Part shown: positions 40,043 to 47,790 of the stretch, piece by piece
How the letters are laid out: each line of letters starts with the position of its first letter
How positions within the stretch are numbered: position 1 is the first letter of the stretch
Origin: Lachnospiraceae bacterium
GTDB lineage: Bacteria > Bacillota > Clostridia > Lachnospirales > Lachnospiraceae
Assembly (NCBI GenBank): GCA_017619615.1
Contig: JAFZRY010000027.1
Location: forward strand, 1-64,000
Reading direction: 5' to 3'
Length of the DNA: 64,000 nucleotides
The notes under the pieces: generated by a model
Databases searched by the model: none
Told to the model about the DNA's origin: nothing
What the model saw: only the letters and a program-made list of their open reading frames with translations
Translations under genes and position numbers: made by a program

Positions 40043-40056
40043 CTGTGATTTAGCCT

Positions 40057-41262
40057 ATGTCTCTGCTGGACCGCCTCCCGGACCCTTCGGCCTGGGAGAG
40101 ATTTTACGCATACAAGACGTCGCTGGCCTGCCCGAAGGATTTCGCGAAAGAACTGCGGACCTTCATCGATGAGCAGGCTTATCTTTCTGTCTGCGAAAGC
40201 ATCCGCGCCGGCGAAGCATTCCCGCTGCCGCGCAAGGCGGTCATCAGTAAGCAGTATTCGCAGAAAAAACGTACTGTCTACATCTATCCCCGCCGCGAAA
40301 ACATCGTCCTGAAACTCCTGACCTACCTGCTGCTGCGGAATTACGACCACATCTTCAGCCGCGGTCTGTATTCGTTCCGTCCGGGCCGCTCCGCCAAGGA
40401 TGCGGTGCGCATGCTGCAGCGGAAACTGCGCGGCCGCCGCTGGTATGCCTACAAAGCGGATATCAGCGATTATTTCAACTCCCTGCCCGTGGACCGTTTT
40501 CTGCCCGTGCTGAAAGAAGCGGTGGGAGAGGATGAGGCGCTGTACGCGTTCCTGAGCCGCCTGCTGGCCGAGCCGCGGGTGCGCGACGGGCGCGACGTCA
40601 TCGAAGAACAGAAGGGGATTATGGCGGGCACGCCGCTGGCCTCATTCTATGCGAACCTGTACCTGAAAGACCTGGACGCGCACTTTGCCGCCACGGACAT
40701 CCCGTACGCGCGCTATTCCGACGACATCATCCTGTTCACGGAGACCCGGGAGGAGGCGGAGGCGCAGGCGGCGTACGTGCGCGGTTTTCTGGCAGAAAAG
40801 GGCCTGCGCATCAATCCGAAGAAGGAGACGTTCTTCAGCCCGGACGACGGCTGGATCTTCCTGGGCGTCTGCTCCCGCGGCGGCGTCACGGACATCGCCC
40901 CGGTCTCCCTGCAGAAAATGAAGGCCAAGATGCGCCGCAAGACGCGGGCCCTGAAACGCTGGCAGGAGCGCAACGGCCTGGAAGAAGAAAAAGCCGCCAA
41001 GGCCTTTATCCGCGTCTTCAACCGCAAACTTTTCGAAAGCCCCGGCGACAACGAACTCAGCTGGAGCCACTGGTTCTTCCCCGTGATCGATACCGCGGAG
41101 AGCCTGCAGATCATCGACCGCTACGCCCAGGACTGCCTCCGCTACCTCCTGAGCGGCAAGCGCACGAAGGCGCGCTTTAACGTGCGGTACGAGGACCTGA
41201 AAAGGCTGGGATACCGCAGTCTGGTGCACGAGTTTTACAAGAGGGAAGAGGAGAAACAATAA
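40057..41262 (+). CDS. Stand-alone reverse transcriptase of unassigned class
   Basis: 401 residues. RT blocks seen: RTVYIYPRRENIVLKLLTYL and FSRGLYSFRPGRSAKDAV (RT1-2), WYAYKADISDYFNSLPVD with the first catalytic Asp (RT3), GIMAGTPLASFYANLYLKDL (RT4), YARYSDDIILFTETREEAE with the catalytic pair as YSDD (RT5), GLRINPKKETFFSP (RT6) and WIFLGV (RT7), then a basic helical thumb (KMKAKMRRKTRALKRWQERN) and a C-terminal tail of about 100 residues. There is no maturase, endonuclease or Cas1 domain, no retron VTG motif and no DGR-type SQ motif. ATG 40057 is preceded by an in-frame TAG and no ribosome site, so translation may be low or controlled. Follows a candidate ncRNA. Confidence 0.88.
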   Translation: MSLLDRLPDPSAWERFYAYKTSLACPKDFAKELRTFIDEQAYLSVCESIRAGEAFPLPRKAVISKQYSQKKRTVYIYPRRENIVLKLLTYLLLRNYDHIFSRGLYSFRPGRSAKDAVRMLQRKLRGRRWYAYKADISDYFNSLPVDRFLPVLKEAVGEDEALYAFLSRLLAEPRVRDGRDVIEEQKGIMAGTPLASFYANLYLKDLDAHFAATDIPYARYSDDIILFTETREEAEAQAAYVRGFLAEKGLRINPKKETFFSPDDGWIFLGVCSRGGVTDIAPVSLQKMKAKMRRKTRALKRWQERNGLEEEKAAKAFIRVFNRKLFESPGDNELSWSHWFFPVIDTAESLQIIDRYAQDCLRYLLSGKRTKARFNVRYEDLKRLGYRSLVHEFYKREEEKQ

Positions 41263-41322
41263 GGGCGGACGCTTTCGTCCGCCCGAAACGGGAAACGGGG
41301 ACGGTTCTAACCGTCCTGTTTT
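41263..41322 (+). terminator. Two hairpins after the reverse transcriptase
   Basis: First: GGGCGGACG (41263-41271) with 41276-41284. Second: GGACGGTT (41299-41306) with AACCGTCC (41309-41316), followed by TGTTTTATTT; the minus-strand lipase gene ends shortly after, so it may serve both. The second contains the family-B core GGGGACGGTTC. Confidence 0.75.
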
Positions 41323-41335
41323 ATTTGTCTGCCTG

Positions 41336-43213
41336 TCAGTCTGCGGGGGCGATATCGAAGCGGTATCCCTCCGCCGTTTGCGTGAACGAAAGAGCCTGCT
41401 CCGTGCTTTCGACGCGGCCCGGGTCCTCCAGCGTCAGCGAGACGTTTTGGTCAGTCGAAACGGTAACCTGATATGTTTCATGCGCGGGCAGCACGATCCG
41501 GATCATACCCGCCCACAGGCCGTTCGGGATCCGGTATCCGGTCTCCGCGGGCAGGTCCTCCTCCACGGCGGCGATCAGCTCCGACCCCTGCCGCACCGTG
41601 ACTTTCGTCCCTGGGAACGCCGTCAGCACGTAATACCGGCCGTCCAGCGGGACGCTGACGGGCTCGGATACGTAATGCGGATCCATCGCGCGCATGTACG
41701 CGAGGCAAAGCTCCGGGTAGTGCGCGCTGGAAACGGCCTTCAGGTTATCGAAGGACAGCAGCGTGGGGAACAGGTAGAAACGGTCGAGCAGGGTGGAAAA
41801 CAGGGCGTTCACCAGGTCGACCACCGTTTTTTCGATCGCGCCCAGTTCCGTGTCCAGGCCCATCCGCAGGAGGGCGCGGTGGATGATGGGGGCGGCGTCC
41901 TGCTTCAGGCGGCTGCGGTTGTGCATCAGGTCGTCGGTCAGGACGGAGACTTCGTCGGTCAGGAGCAGCTCCCGCGCGAACTGCAGGGCGATGTCTTTCA
42001 GCGAGGCGGAGGTGTTTTTGCGCGCGTAGGCGAGGTGGAACAGATCCCGCATCCCGCTCTGCAGCGTTGCGGCGTAGTCATCCCGGCTCCCGATGACTTC
42101 CGCAAAGGCGGTCAGCAGCTCGTCGAGATACTGCGCCTGCGTCCAGTTCCGGACGGAGCCGCTGGCGGTAAGAGAGATCTTGAAGCCGCTGAACTTCCCG
42201 GAATCATAGACGGAGAAGTCGGAGATCCGGTAGATGCCCCAGTCGCCGAAGGAGCGGAGCCGGCTGAACTGTTCCCGGACGGTCTCCAGCGACTGTTCGA
42301 AATGCAGGTCGCTCAGCTCCGTGGGGAGCAGGATCTCGCGGCCGAAGCGGGTGAAGCCCATCGCCGTCATCGGCACTTTGGGCACCGGGTCGTTGGGGTT
42401 GATGATGCAGAAGATGTTGCTGAACGTGTCGCTTTTCGCGGTGCGCTCCTCATCGAGCGGCGCGCCCTGCGGCGCTTCGAAGCAGTAGCTGTAGAGGTCT
42501 TCTTTGGCCAGCTGCACGGCGTCGCCCAGGAAAGGCACGCCGTCCCGGATGTATTCATCCAGGCGGCCGCTGGCGACGTTGCAGGCCGCGCCGGCGCGGG
42601 AATAGCCGCTGATCCAGATCTTGATCCGGCCCTGCAGCCCGTTGCTGGTCACGTAATTCTTCAGTTCTTCCAGAATGATCCCGCTGGCCTCATAGAATCC
42701 CTTGTGGTATCCGTTCGCGTCCGTTTCCGTCCCGATCGTGAAATTCGAGGCCCATTCGCTCTCGTAATTGGCGCCCCGCAGGCCCACGGCCAGCAGCGTG
42801 GCGCCGTCCAGGTCCTTCCGCCCGATCATCACGCCGAACGAGTCCGTCCCCGGCTTTTCATGGAAAAACGCGTTGGCCGCGATATCCCGGAAGCCCAGCT
42901 TCTTCAGCAGTTCCTCGCCGTTGACGTAGCGGTGGTCGTAGCGGTAATCCTCGATCGAGGCGAAACTGGCCATGGCAAAGGAGAGGGACGCGGTGGCCAG
43001 CGACGCGTCGTATTCCGTGGAAGGGTGACGGAAGAAGTCGTCCGTGTAATACATGAAGCTGTCTTCGTCCATCGTCCCGCTCTGGTAGGTGAACGCGGCC
43101 CGGGTGAGCGCGGAAGGCGCGCAGGACGTGAAAAGCAGGGCGCAGGCCAGCAGCAGGCAGAGCAGCCCGGTCAGCAGTTTTTTATTGCGGGAGGTACGGT
43201 CAGTCTTTTTCAT
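41336..43213 (-). CDS. Lipase-like surface lipoprotein (class 3 alpha/beta-hydrolase)
   Basis: 625 residues from ATG 43213, whose ATGA overlaps the stop of the upstream gene. The N-terminus KKLLTGLLCLLLACALLFTS ends in a lipobox-like FTSC, so it is a lipoprotein. An alpha/beta-hydrolase domain follows: LLAVGLRGANYESEW, then the nucleophile elbow IWISGYSRAGAACNVAS (GYSRAG), and later NPNDPVPKVPMTAMGFTRFG with a plausible Asp. The last part (about 530-625) is beta-rich (RYYVLTAFPGTKVTVRQGSE, VSTDQNVSLTLED) and may be a wall-side binding domain. Substrate unknown. Third gene of a leftward operon after birA and an HTH membrane protein. Confidence 0.8.
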   Translation of the reverse strand: MKKTDRTSRNKKLLTGLLCLLLACALLFTSCAPSALTRAAFTYQSGTMDEDSFMYYTDDFFRHPSTEYDASLATASLSFAMASFASIEDYRYDHRYVNGEELLKKLGFRDIAANAFFHEKPGTDSFGVMIGRKDLDGATLLAVGLRGANYESEWASNFTIGTETDANGYHKGFYEASGIILEELKNYVTSNGLQGRIKIWISGYSRAGAACNVASGRLDEYIRDGVPFLGDAVQLAKEDLYSYCFEAPQGAPLDEERTAKSDTFSNIFCIINPNDPVPKVPMTAMGFTRFGREILLPTELSDLHFEQSLETVREQFSRLRSFGDWGIYRISDFSVYDSGKFSGFKISLTASGSVRNWTQAQYLDELLTAFAEVIGSRDDYAATLQSGMRDLFHLAYARKNTSASLKDIALQFARELLLTDEVSVLTDDLMHNRSRLKQDAAPIIHRALLRMGLDTELGAIEKTVVDLVNALFSTLLDRFYLFPTLLSFDNLKAVSSAHYPELCLAYMRAMDPHYVSEPVSVPLDGRYYVLTAFPGTKVTVRQGSELIAAVEEDLPAETGYRIPNGLWAGMIRIVLPAHETYQVTVSTDQNVSLTLEDPGRVESTEQALSFTQTAEGYRFDIAPAD

Positions 43214-45336
43214 CACAGACCTCCTGCCAGAACGACGGCGGCGGCCAGAAGGTAGCCGAAACACAGGGCGAACAGGTAATAAGCCATGGTGAGCGCGTCC
43301 ACGGCGCGGTTCCACGGCCCCTTGTGCGGGTGGTAGAACAGGATGAGGGGAATCAGCAGGAGCAGGTCCGTGGTCTGGCCCCAGCCGAAATCGACGGCGC
43401 GCGCGTTGCGCCCCATCAGCAGGTTGACTACGACGATCAGCACGATCAGCCCGCAGGTCAGGCCGTTCTTGACCCAGATGAACCGGTTCCCGTTGAAGAT
43501 CCGGCGGGCGTTCTCCGTCCCGTAGCGGTGCTCATAGAACAGGCGCAGGAAGAAGAGCATGAACAGATAGCCGACGCACAGCACGGAGAACGCGATTTTT
43601 TCTTCATTCAGCAGAAGCCGCAGCATGAGCGGGAGCTCGTGCCCGAAAAACTGCACCGACCCCTTGGCGATCACGTGCGCGCCGAAGATCACCGCCACCG
43701 GGATCAGCGAACAGAGCCGGTACGCGAGCAGGCGCTTCCGCGTGTGCACGAAGCGGGGCGTGAAGAACAGGAAAAGCATGATCACGAAATACAGGCAGAT
43801 CGTTCCGAACATGTTGGGCGGCGTGAAGCCCGCGGCCATCTGGTAGAGCGGCGAACTGCTTTCGGACAGATAGGACAGGATGCTGTACTCCAGCGCGAAC
43901 AGGCCCAGGTACAGGAGCAGGTACATAAAGATCTTGCCCATGACGCGCATGTCGTCCAGGAACGTGTCGAAATCCAGGAAATACAGCAGGAACATGCCCA
44001 GGTAGAAGTAATTCATGAACTGGGTGTTGAGCGTGCCGGCGGTGGTCAGGTCCAGATCCCCGGCCCCGATAAAGACGAACGCGTAGGTCACGATCCGCAT
44101 GGAAGACTGCAGCAGGATCGTGCTGCCGACCAGGGAGAGCAGCGTGTCCGGCAGGAACGGCGTCAGGCGCAGGTCGGTCTTCGGCTCCGCGCGCCTGGCG
44201 TAGCGGACCAGGTTGTAGTTGGTCATCGGGGTCCGGCGGACGCCGTTTTTCGTCCCGTAGATCAGCGAATAGATCAGACAGAACAGGACAATCAGGGCGA
44301 GGCAGCCGCCGCCGATCATGAAGATGAGGGAGCGGAGGAAGCGGGTGTTGTACGCCTGGTATGCGGCAATGCCGTCGCGGCTCAGGTTGTCAAAACCGAG
44401 AGTCATCCCCAGGCGGGAATCGATCAGCGCTTCGATGTCGGAGTCAAAGGTATCGATCCGGCTCAGCATGACGGTGCTCAGTTTTCCGGTCAGCGCCGGG
44501 TCGACGACGGTGCTGATGCGGCTGCGCAGGTCCTTCACGACGGGCACCGGCCCGTTCCGGTCGATGACCGCTTCGTAGGTCTGGTTGGTGGCATAATCGG
44601 AATAGCCTGCGGAAACGGTGCCGGGCTCATTCCCGTCCAGGGAGATGAGATAGGAGAGGCGGCCTTCATCCGTCCAGTGGTGGACCGTGAAATCGATGTT
44701 ATAGGGGAAGGAATCGTCCGGGTCCGCCTTGACGGAGACCATCTTGCTGTTCCCTTCCACGCTGTAGATCTCATGGCGCGCGATGGTCCCGCTCGGCGAC
44801 AGCGTGAAACTGCCTTCTTCGCGCACGCCTTTCAGGACCTCTTTCAGCACGATGGACGCGTCCGCCATCGGCTCTTCCCGGCAGCGGCCGTACTCCCGGA
44901 TCCCGTAGGACAGGCAGCCGAGCAGGGCGAAGATAAGCAGGCAGAGGAAGACGCGGAAAGGCGCGGCGCCCAGCATGTTGAAGAAAATGACGCTGATCTT
45001 CAGCCGCTCCTTTTCGGGCAGGTCTTCCGGATAAGAGGAGATGCCCTCGCAGTACGGCTGGTAATCTTCACCGAGATACGCGGAGACCTTGGCTTTGGTC
45101 CGTCTGCCGGGCTTGAGGTAGCCGGATTCCATCAGGCGGTAGTGGAGCGGGAGGATCTTCAGCGAGCGCGCGAATTTCCGGCGGCTCAGGCCGCTTTTCA
45201 TCCGCGCTTCATACAGGACGATGTTGTAGGAGGCGCGGGTGACCGCGCGGCGGTAGCTTTTGATGCGCCGGGTGCGGGAGCGGGACTTGTTGGATTTGGC
45301 GGATTTGCCGGCTTTGCCGGCTTTGCTGCGTCCCAT
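43213..45336 (-). CDS. HTH-containing polytopic membrane protein
   Basis: 707 residues. A very basic start (GRSKAGKAGKSAKSNKSRSR) precedes a helix-turn-helix-like segment (about 35-90, RMKSGLSRRKFARSLKILP, LMESGYLKPGRRTKAKV). A membrane helix (FRVFLCLLIFALLGCLSYGI) is near residue 130, then an outer domain (about 150-325, VHHWTDEGRLSYLISLDG), then about nine further membrane helices from residue 330 to the end (LTTAGTLNTQFMNYFYLGMF, YSILSYLSESSSPLYQMAAG). I recognise no family. It starts 2 bp after the birA stop and overlaps the lipase start by one base, so the three are co-translated. A DNA-binding head on a membrane sensor is one reading. Confidence 0.7.
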   Translation of the reverse strand: MGRSKAGKAGKSAKSNKSRSRTRRIKSYRRAVTRASYNIVLYEARMKSGLSRRKFARSLKILPLHYRLMESGYLKPGRRTKAKVSAYLGEDYQPYCEGISSYPEDLPEKERLKISVIFFNMLGAAPFRVFLCLLIFALLGCLSYGIREYGRCREEPMADASIVLKEVLKGVREEGSFTLSPSGTIARHEIYSVEGNSKMVSVKADPDDSFPYNIDFTVHHWTDEGRLSYLISLDGNEPGTVSAGYSDYATNQTYEAVIDRNGPVPVVKDLRSRISTVVDPALTGKLSTVMLSRIDTFDSDIEALIDSRLGMTLGFDNLSRDGIAAYQAYNTRFLRSLIFMIGGGCLALIVLFCLIYSLIYGTKNGVRRTPMTNYNLVRYARRAEPKTDLRLTPFLPDTLLSLVGSTILLQSSMRIVTYAFVFIGAGDLDLTTAGTLNTQFMNYFYLGMFLLYFLDFDTFLDDMRVMGKIFMYLLLYLGLFALEYSILSYLSESSSPLYQMAAGFTPPNMFGTICLYFVIMLFLFFTPRFVHTRKRLLAYRLCSLIPVAVIFGAHVIAKGSVQFFGHELPLMLRLLLNEEKIAFSVLCVGYLFMLFFLRLFYEHRYGTENARRIFNGNRFIWVKNGLTCGLIVLIVVVNLLMGRNARAVDFGWGQTTDLLLLIPLILFYHPHKGPWNRAVDALTMAYYLFALCFGYLLAAAVVLAGGL

Positions 45337-45338
45337 GG

Positions 45339-46319
45339 TCAGACCTCCCGGGCGCGCAGGGAGACTTCCCCGGCGTAGACGGTCTCGCGGCGGCCGTCTT
45401 CGTAACGGACGGTGAGGCCGAAATCATCGGACAGGGATTCGGCGAAGGCAGGGGTGACCTGATCGCCGGTGAGGATATTGACGGCGTGGCCCAGCGTGGC
45501 GCAGCGGGCTTGATAGTAGGCGAGGAAGGCGGGATCCTCCGACAGGAAGCCCGCGTAGGCGTCGTCCAGCGCGTTGATCAGGGCGGCGCAGAGCGTGTCG
45601 CGGCGGGGCGCCGTGCCCGTGGCCATCTTCAGGCTGGCGGCGATGTCCCGGATGTCCTCCGGGAAATCCTCCGGGGCCTGGCCGGTGTTGATCCCCATGC
45701 CGGTGAGCATGTACTGGATGGCGCCGCTTTCGCTTTCCAGCGCCATTTCGGTCAGGATGCCGCAGAGTTTTCTGCCTTCCCACAGGATGTCGTTAGGCCA
45801 TTTGATGACGGGCGCGAAGCCGCAGACCTCCTCGACGGCGCGGCAGACCGCCACCGCGGCGTAGGCGGTGAAGCGGGAGGCGCGGAGCGGGGAGATGTCC
45901 GGGAAATAGAGGCCGGTCAGGTACAGACCCAGGCCGGCGGGCGAGTAGAAACTGCGGCCGCGGCGGCCCCGGCCCCCGGTCTGTTCCTCCGCCGCCAGAT
46001 AGTAATTCTGACTGCGGTCAGGCACGGCCAGCGTCTTGGCGCGGTCGTTGGTGGAGGTGATGGTGGGGAAGCAGAGCAGGCTGTCGCGGTGGTCGTTTTG
46101 GAGGCGCGGCAGGATGCTGCCCGGGGTCAGGCGGTCCGGGGCGGCGGTCAGGCGGTAGCCCCGGCGCGGCGCGGCTTCAATCTCGAAGCCGTCCTTCTGC
46201 AGCGCCTGCACGGCCTTCCATACGGCCGCCCGGGTCACGCCGAGCTGCCGGCTGACGGAAGCGCCGGATATGTATTCCCCGATATGCTGCGTGAGCAGGG
46301 CCAATAACTGTTCTTTCAT
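45339..46319 (-). CDS. birA: Bifunctional biotin ligase and repressor
   Basis: 326 residues. Attaches biotin to carrier proteins and represses biotin genes. The N-terminal winged helix is complete (GEYISGASVSRQLGVTRAAV, KDGFEIEAAPRRGYRL), so it can bind DNA. The ligase domain shows TSTNDRAKTLA, the biotinyl-AMP loop GGRGRRGRSFYSPAGLG, KWPNDILW and GILTEM. Its own probable promoter overlaps a BirA half site, and only a few bases lie between the predicted start of transcription and ATG, with no ribosome site, so the message may be leaderless. The biotin carrier of glutaconyl-CoA decarboxylase is an expected client. Confidence 0.96.
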   Translation of the reverse strand: MKEQLLALLTQHIGEYISGASVSRQLGVTRAAVWKAVQALQKDGFEIEAAPRRGYRLTAAPDRLTPGSILPRLQNDHRDSLLCFPTITSTNDRAKTLAVPDRSQNYYLAAEEQTGGRGRRGRSFYSPAGLGLYLTGLYFPDISPLRASRFTAYAAVAVCRAVEEVCGFAPVIKWPNDILWEGRKLCGILTEMALESESGAIQYMLTGMGINTGQAPEDFPEDIRDIAASLKMATGTAPRRDTLCAALINALDDAYAGFLSEDPAFLAYYQARCATLGHAVNILTGDQVTPAFAESLSDDFGLTVRYEDGRRETVYAGEVSLRAREV

Positions 46320-46328
46320 GATAAGTGG

Positions 46329-46358
46329 ATTTTACCACAATCAGCGCAGGATTGTAAA
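46329..46358 (-). promoter_or_regulatory. Probable birA promoter
   Basis: Minus strand TTTACA (46353-46358), 18 bp, TAAAAT (46329-46334). The predicted start of transcription is only a few bases before the birA ATG (46319). The -35 box is inside the left half of operator 1. Confidence 0.6.
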
Positions 46359-46383
46359 CGGAATATTGACAGGGGTTGACAAA
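46351..46383. promoter_or_regulatory. BirA operator 1 (degenerate copy)
   Basis: ATTGTAAACG (46351-46360), 13 bp, GGTTGACAAA (46374-46383); 8 of 10 bases of the right half match operator 2. Covers the bioY -35 box and the birA -35 box, so it could control both directions. Confidence 0.6.
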
Positions 46384-46404
46384 AAACGGGAAAGGGATTA
46401 TTGT
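46376..46404 (+). promoter_or_regulatory. bioY promoter
   Basis: TTGACA (46376-46381), 17 bp, TATTGT (46399-46404). The -10 box overlaps the left half of operator 2. Confidence 0.75.
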
Positions 46405-46432
46405 AAACCTTGTGAAGAAAATGGTTTACAAT
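46400..46432. promoter_or_regulatory. BirA operator 2 (perfect)
   Basis: ATTGTAAACC (46400-46409), 13 bp, GGTTTACAAT (46423-46432): a perfect 10-bp inverted repeat of the BirA-box type known in Firmicutes, overlapping the bioY -10 and 17 bp before its start. Confidence 0.85.
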
Positions 46433-46448
46433 CAACCGGAGGAGACCC

Positions 46449-47003
46449 GTGAAAAAAACCAACGTCTATCAGATGGTCCTGACCGCCCTGTTCGTCGCCC
46501 TGACCGCCGTCGGGGCGTTCATCCGCATCCCGACCCCCACGGTGCCGTTCACGCTGCAGATCCTGTTCGTTTTCCTGGCCGGGATCCTGCTGGGCCCGGG
46601 CCGCGGCGCGCTGTCCCAGCTGATCTACGTGCTGCTGGGGCTGGTCGGCGTACCGATCTTCACGGGCGGCGGCGGGTTCGGGTACGTGTTCCAGCCCAGT
46701 TTCGGATTCCTGTTGGGGTACATCGGCGGCGCGGCCGTGACCGGATGGATCGCGCGGGCGGGGAAACCGTCGCTGCTGCGGACCGTGCTGGCCTGCGTCG
46801 CGGGCCTGGCCGCCATTTACGCGGCCGGCCTGCCGTACATGGCCTGGGTGCTGAACGTACATCTGGAAAAAAAACTGCCCGCGTCCTATATCATCACCAA
46901 CGGCATGCTGGTCTTCCTGCCCTGGGACGCCGTCAAGGTGGCGGCCGCTGCCGCGCTGGCAAAAATCCTGCAGCCCGTGATGAACCGGATGGGCAACGGG
47001 TAA
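46449..47003 (+). CDS. bioY: Biotin transporter substrate-binding protein (ECF S component)
   Basis: 184 residues; GTG start at 46449 after GGAGGAG. Six membrane helices and the BioY signatures: TPTVPFTLQILFVFLAGILL, GPGRGALSQLIYVLLGLVG and FTGGGGFGYVFQPSFGFLLG, with a C-terminal FLPWDAVKVAAAAALA segment. Biotin uptake, alone or with the shared ECF energising module (not in the window). Controlled by two BirA operators. No biotin synthesis genes are seen here, so the cell may depend on imported biotin. Confidence 0.96.
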   Translation: MKKTNVYQMVLTALFVALTAVGAFIRIPTPTVPFTLQILFVFLAGILLGPGRGALSQLIYVLLGLVGVPIFTGGGGFGYVFQPSFGFLLGYIGGAAVTGWIARAGKPSLLRTVLACVAGLAAIYAAGLPYMAWVLNVHLEKKLPASYIITNGMLVFLPWDAVKVAAAAALAKILQPVMNRMGNG

Positions 47004-47043
47004 CTTTCCGGTTGAAAAAACAGAAGATTTCGGCTACAATAAG

Positions 47044-47070
47044 AAGCGTGCTCCGGATGCATGCTTTTTT
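47044..47070 (+). terminator. Terminator after bioY
   Basis: Stem AAGCGTGC (47044-47051) with GCATGCTT (47059-47066), one G-T wobble, then a run of Ts to 47070. A promoter-like TTGAAA-17-TACAAT (47012-47040) just before it would start transcripts inside the hairpin, so the terminator reading is preferred. Confidence 0.6.
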
Positions 47071-47094
47071 GCTGTGGGAGAGAAAGAGGACAGG

Positions 47095-47631
47095 ATGAAG
47101 ATCGGCGTATTTTTATCGTCCCGGATGGGAAAAACCGGCGCGTACCGCAGACTGACCGAGGAACTGGGCCGCTGGCTGGTGAAAAACGGCCACGAACTGG
47201 TCTATGGCGGCGAAAATTACGGCCTGATGGCCGTGCTGGCGGATACCGTGCTGGCCGAAGGAGGCCGCGCCGCCGGCGTGATCCCGAACCTCTCGCCCAT
47301 GAAGGAAAACGCGCATCCCGGCCTGCAGGAATACCATTATGTCCTGAGCATGGCGGAGCGCAAATCTCTGATGATCAAACTCGCGGACGGCTTCATCGCG
47401 CTTCCCGGCGGCATCGGCACCCTGGACGAATTCTCCGAAGTCCTCTGCCTCAACGCCATCGGCGCCCTGGACAAACCGCTGGTCCTCCTCGGCACCGGCG
47501 GGTATTACGAGCCCTTCCGGGCGGTGCAGGAGAAGATCCTCGAGGAACGGATGGCGGACGAATCGTCGTTCGAGCGCTTCCTGATCACGGAAGACCTTGA
47601 CGAAGCGGGGAAGTTTTTGGCCCGGAAATAA
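47095..47631 (+). CDS. LOG-family nucleoside monophosphate phosphoribohydrolase
   Basis: 178 residues from ATG 47095 (after AGAGGACAGG; the GTG 21 bp upstream lies before it). A Rossmann-like protein with the hallmark PGGIGTLDEFSEVL and the preceding ELVYGGENYGLMAVLADTVL. Members cleave the N-glycosidic bond of AMP-type nucleotides (cytokinin-activating LOG enzymes, and bacterial PpnN-like relatives). In bacteria the physiological role is often nucleotide salvage or unclear. Stands alone between bioY and the peptide transporter. Confidence 0.9.
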   Translation: MKIGVFLSSRMGKTGAYRRLTEELGRWLVKNGHELVYGGENYGLMAVLADTVLAEGGRAAGVIPNLSPMKENAHPGLQEYHYVLSMAERKSLMIKLADGFIALPGGIGTLDEFSEVLCLNAIGALDKPLVLLGTGGYYEPFRAVQEKILEERMADESSFERFLITEDLDEAGKFLARK

Positions 47632-47632
47632 A

Positions 47633-47749
47633 AATCTGACAGGGGGACGGTTCTTTTGTCAGATTATCGGGCCGCCCGGCCGGCGGCCCGTGTGAAAACG
47701 CGTGTCATCCCGAACGAAGGCGGCGGAGCCGCCGGAGCCGAGGGATCTC
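47633..47749. repeat. Cluster of three intergenic hairpin elements
   Basis: A family-B hairpin AATCTGACA/TGTCAGATT (47633-47665, with GGGGGACGGTTC inside), a perfect 9-bp CGGGCCGCC/GGCGGCCCG hairpin (47668-47690), and a third element (47702-47749) starting GTGTCATCCCGAACGAAGG and ending GAGGGATCTC, with inner GGCGGC/GCCGCC. The third type resembles a dispersed repeat common in bacterial intergenic regions. No gene in this stretch. Confidence 0.65.
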
Positions 47750-47790
47750 ATATAAAAAACCATATTTTAGGAGAATTGGGGGATCACAGC

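Noticed and set aside
39907-41262. Calling the RT region a retron
   Set aside because: The RT lacks the retron VTG and NAxxH features and the RNA has no recognisable branching-guanosine context after the first repeat arm. The paired ends alone are not enough, so the class is left open.
37497-41262. Diversity-generating retroelement (Avd-like gene plus RT)
   Set aside because: The RT block 4 is GTPLASF, not the DGR-type SQ motif. The four-helix-bundle gene is 2.2 kb away and frameshifted, and no template/variable repeat pair was noticed.
47012-47040. Promoter TTGAAA-17-TACAAT before the LOG-family gene
   Set aside because: A good consensus match, but transcription would start within a hairpin followed by six Ts; that hairpin is better read as the bioY terminator. 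Left unresolved.
47656-47790. Upstream extension of the substrate-binding protein gene
   Set aside because: The frame stays open through intergenic hairpin repeats, but the lipoprotein signal and ribosome site place the start at 47791.
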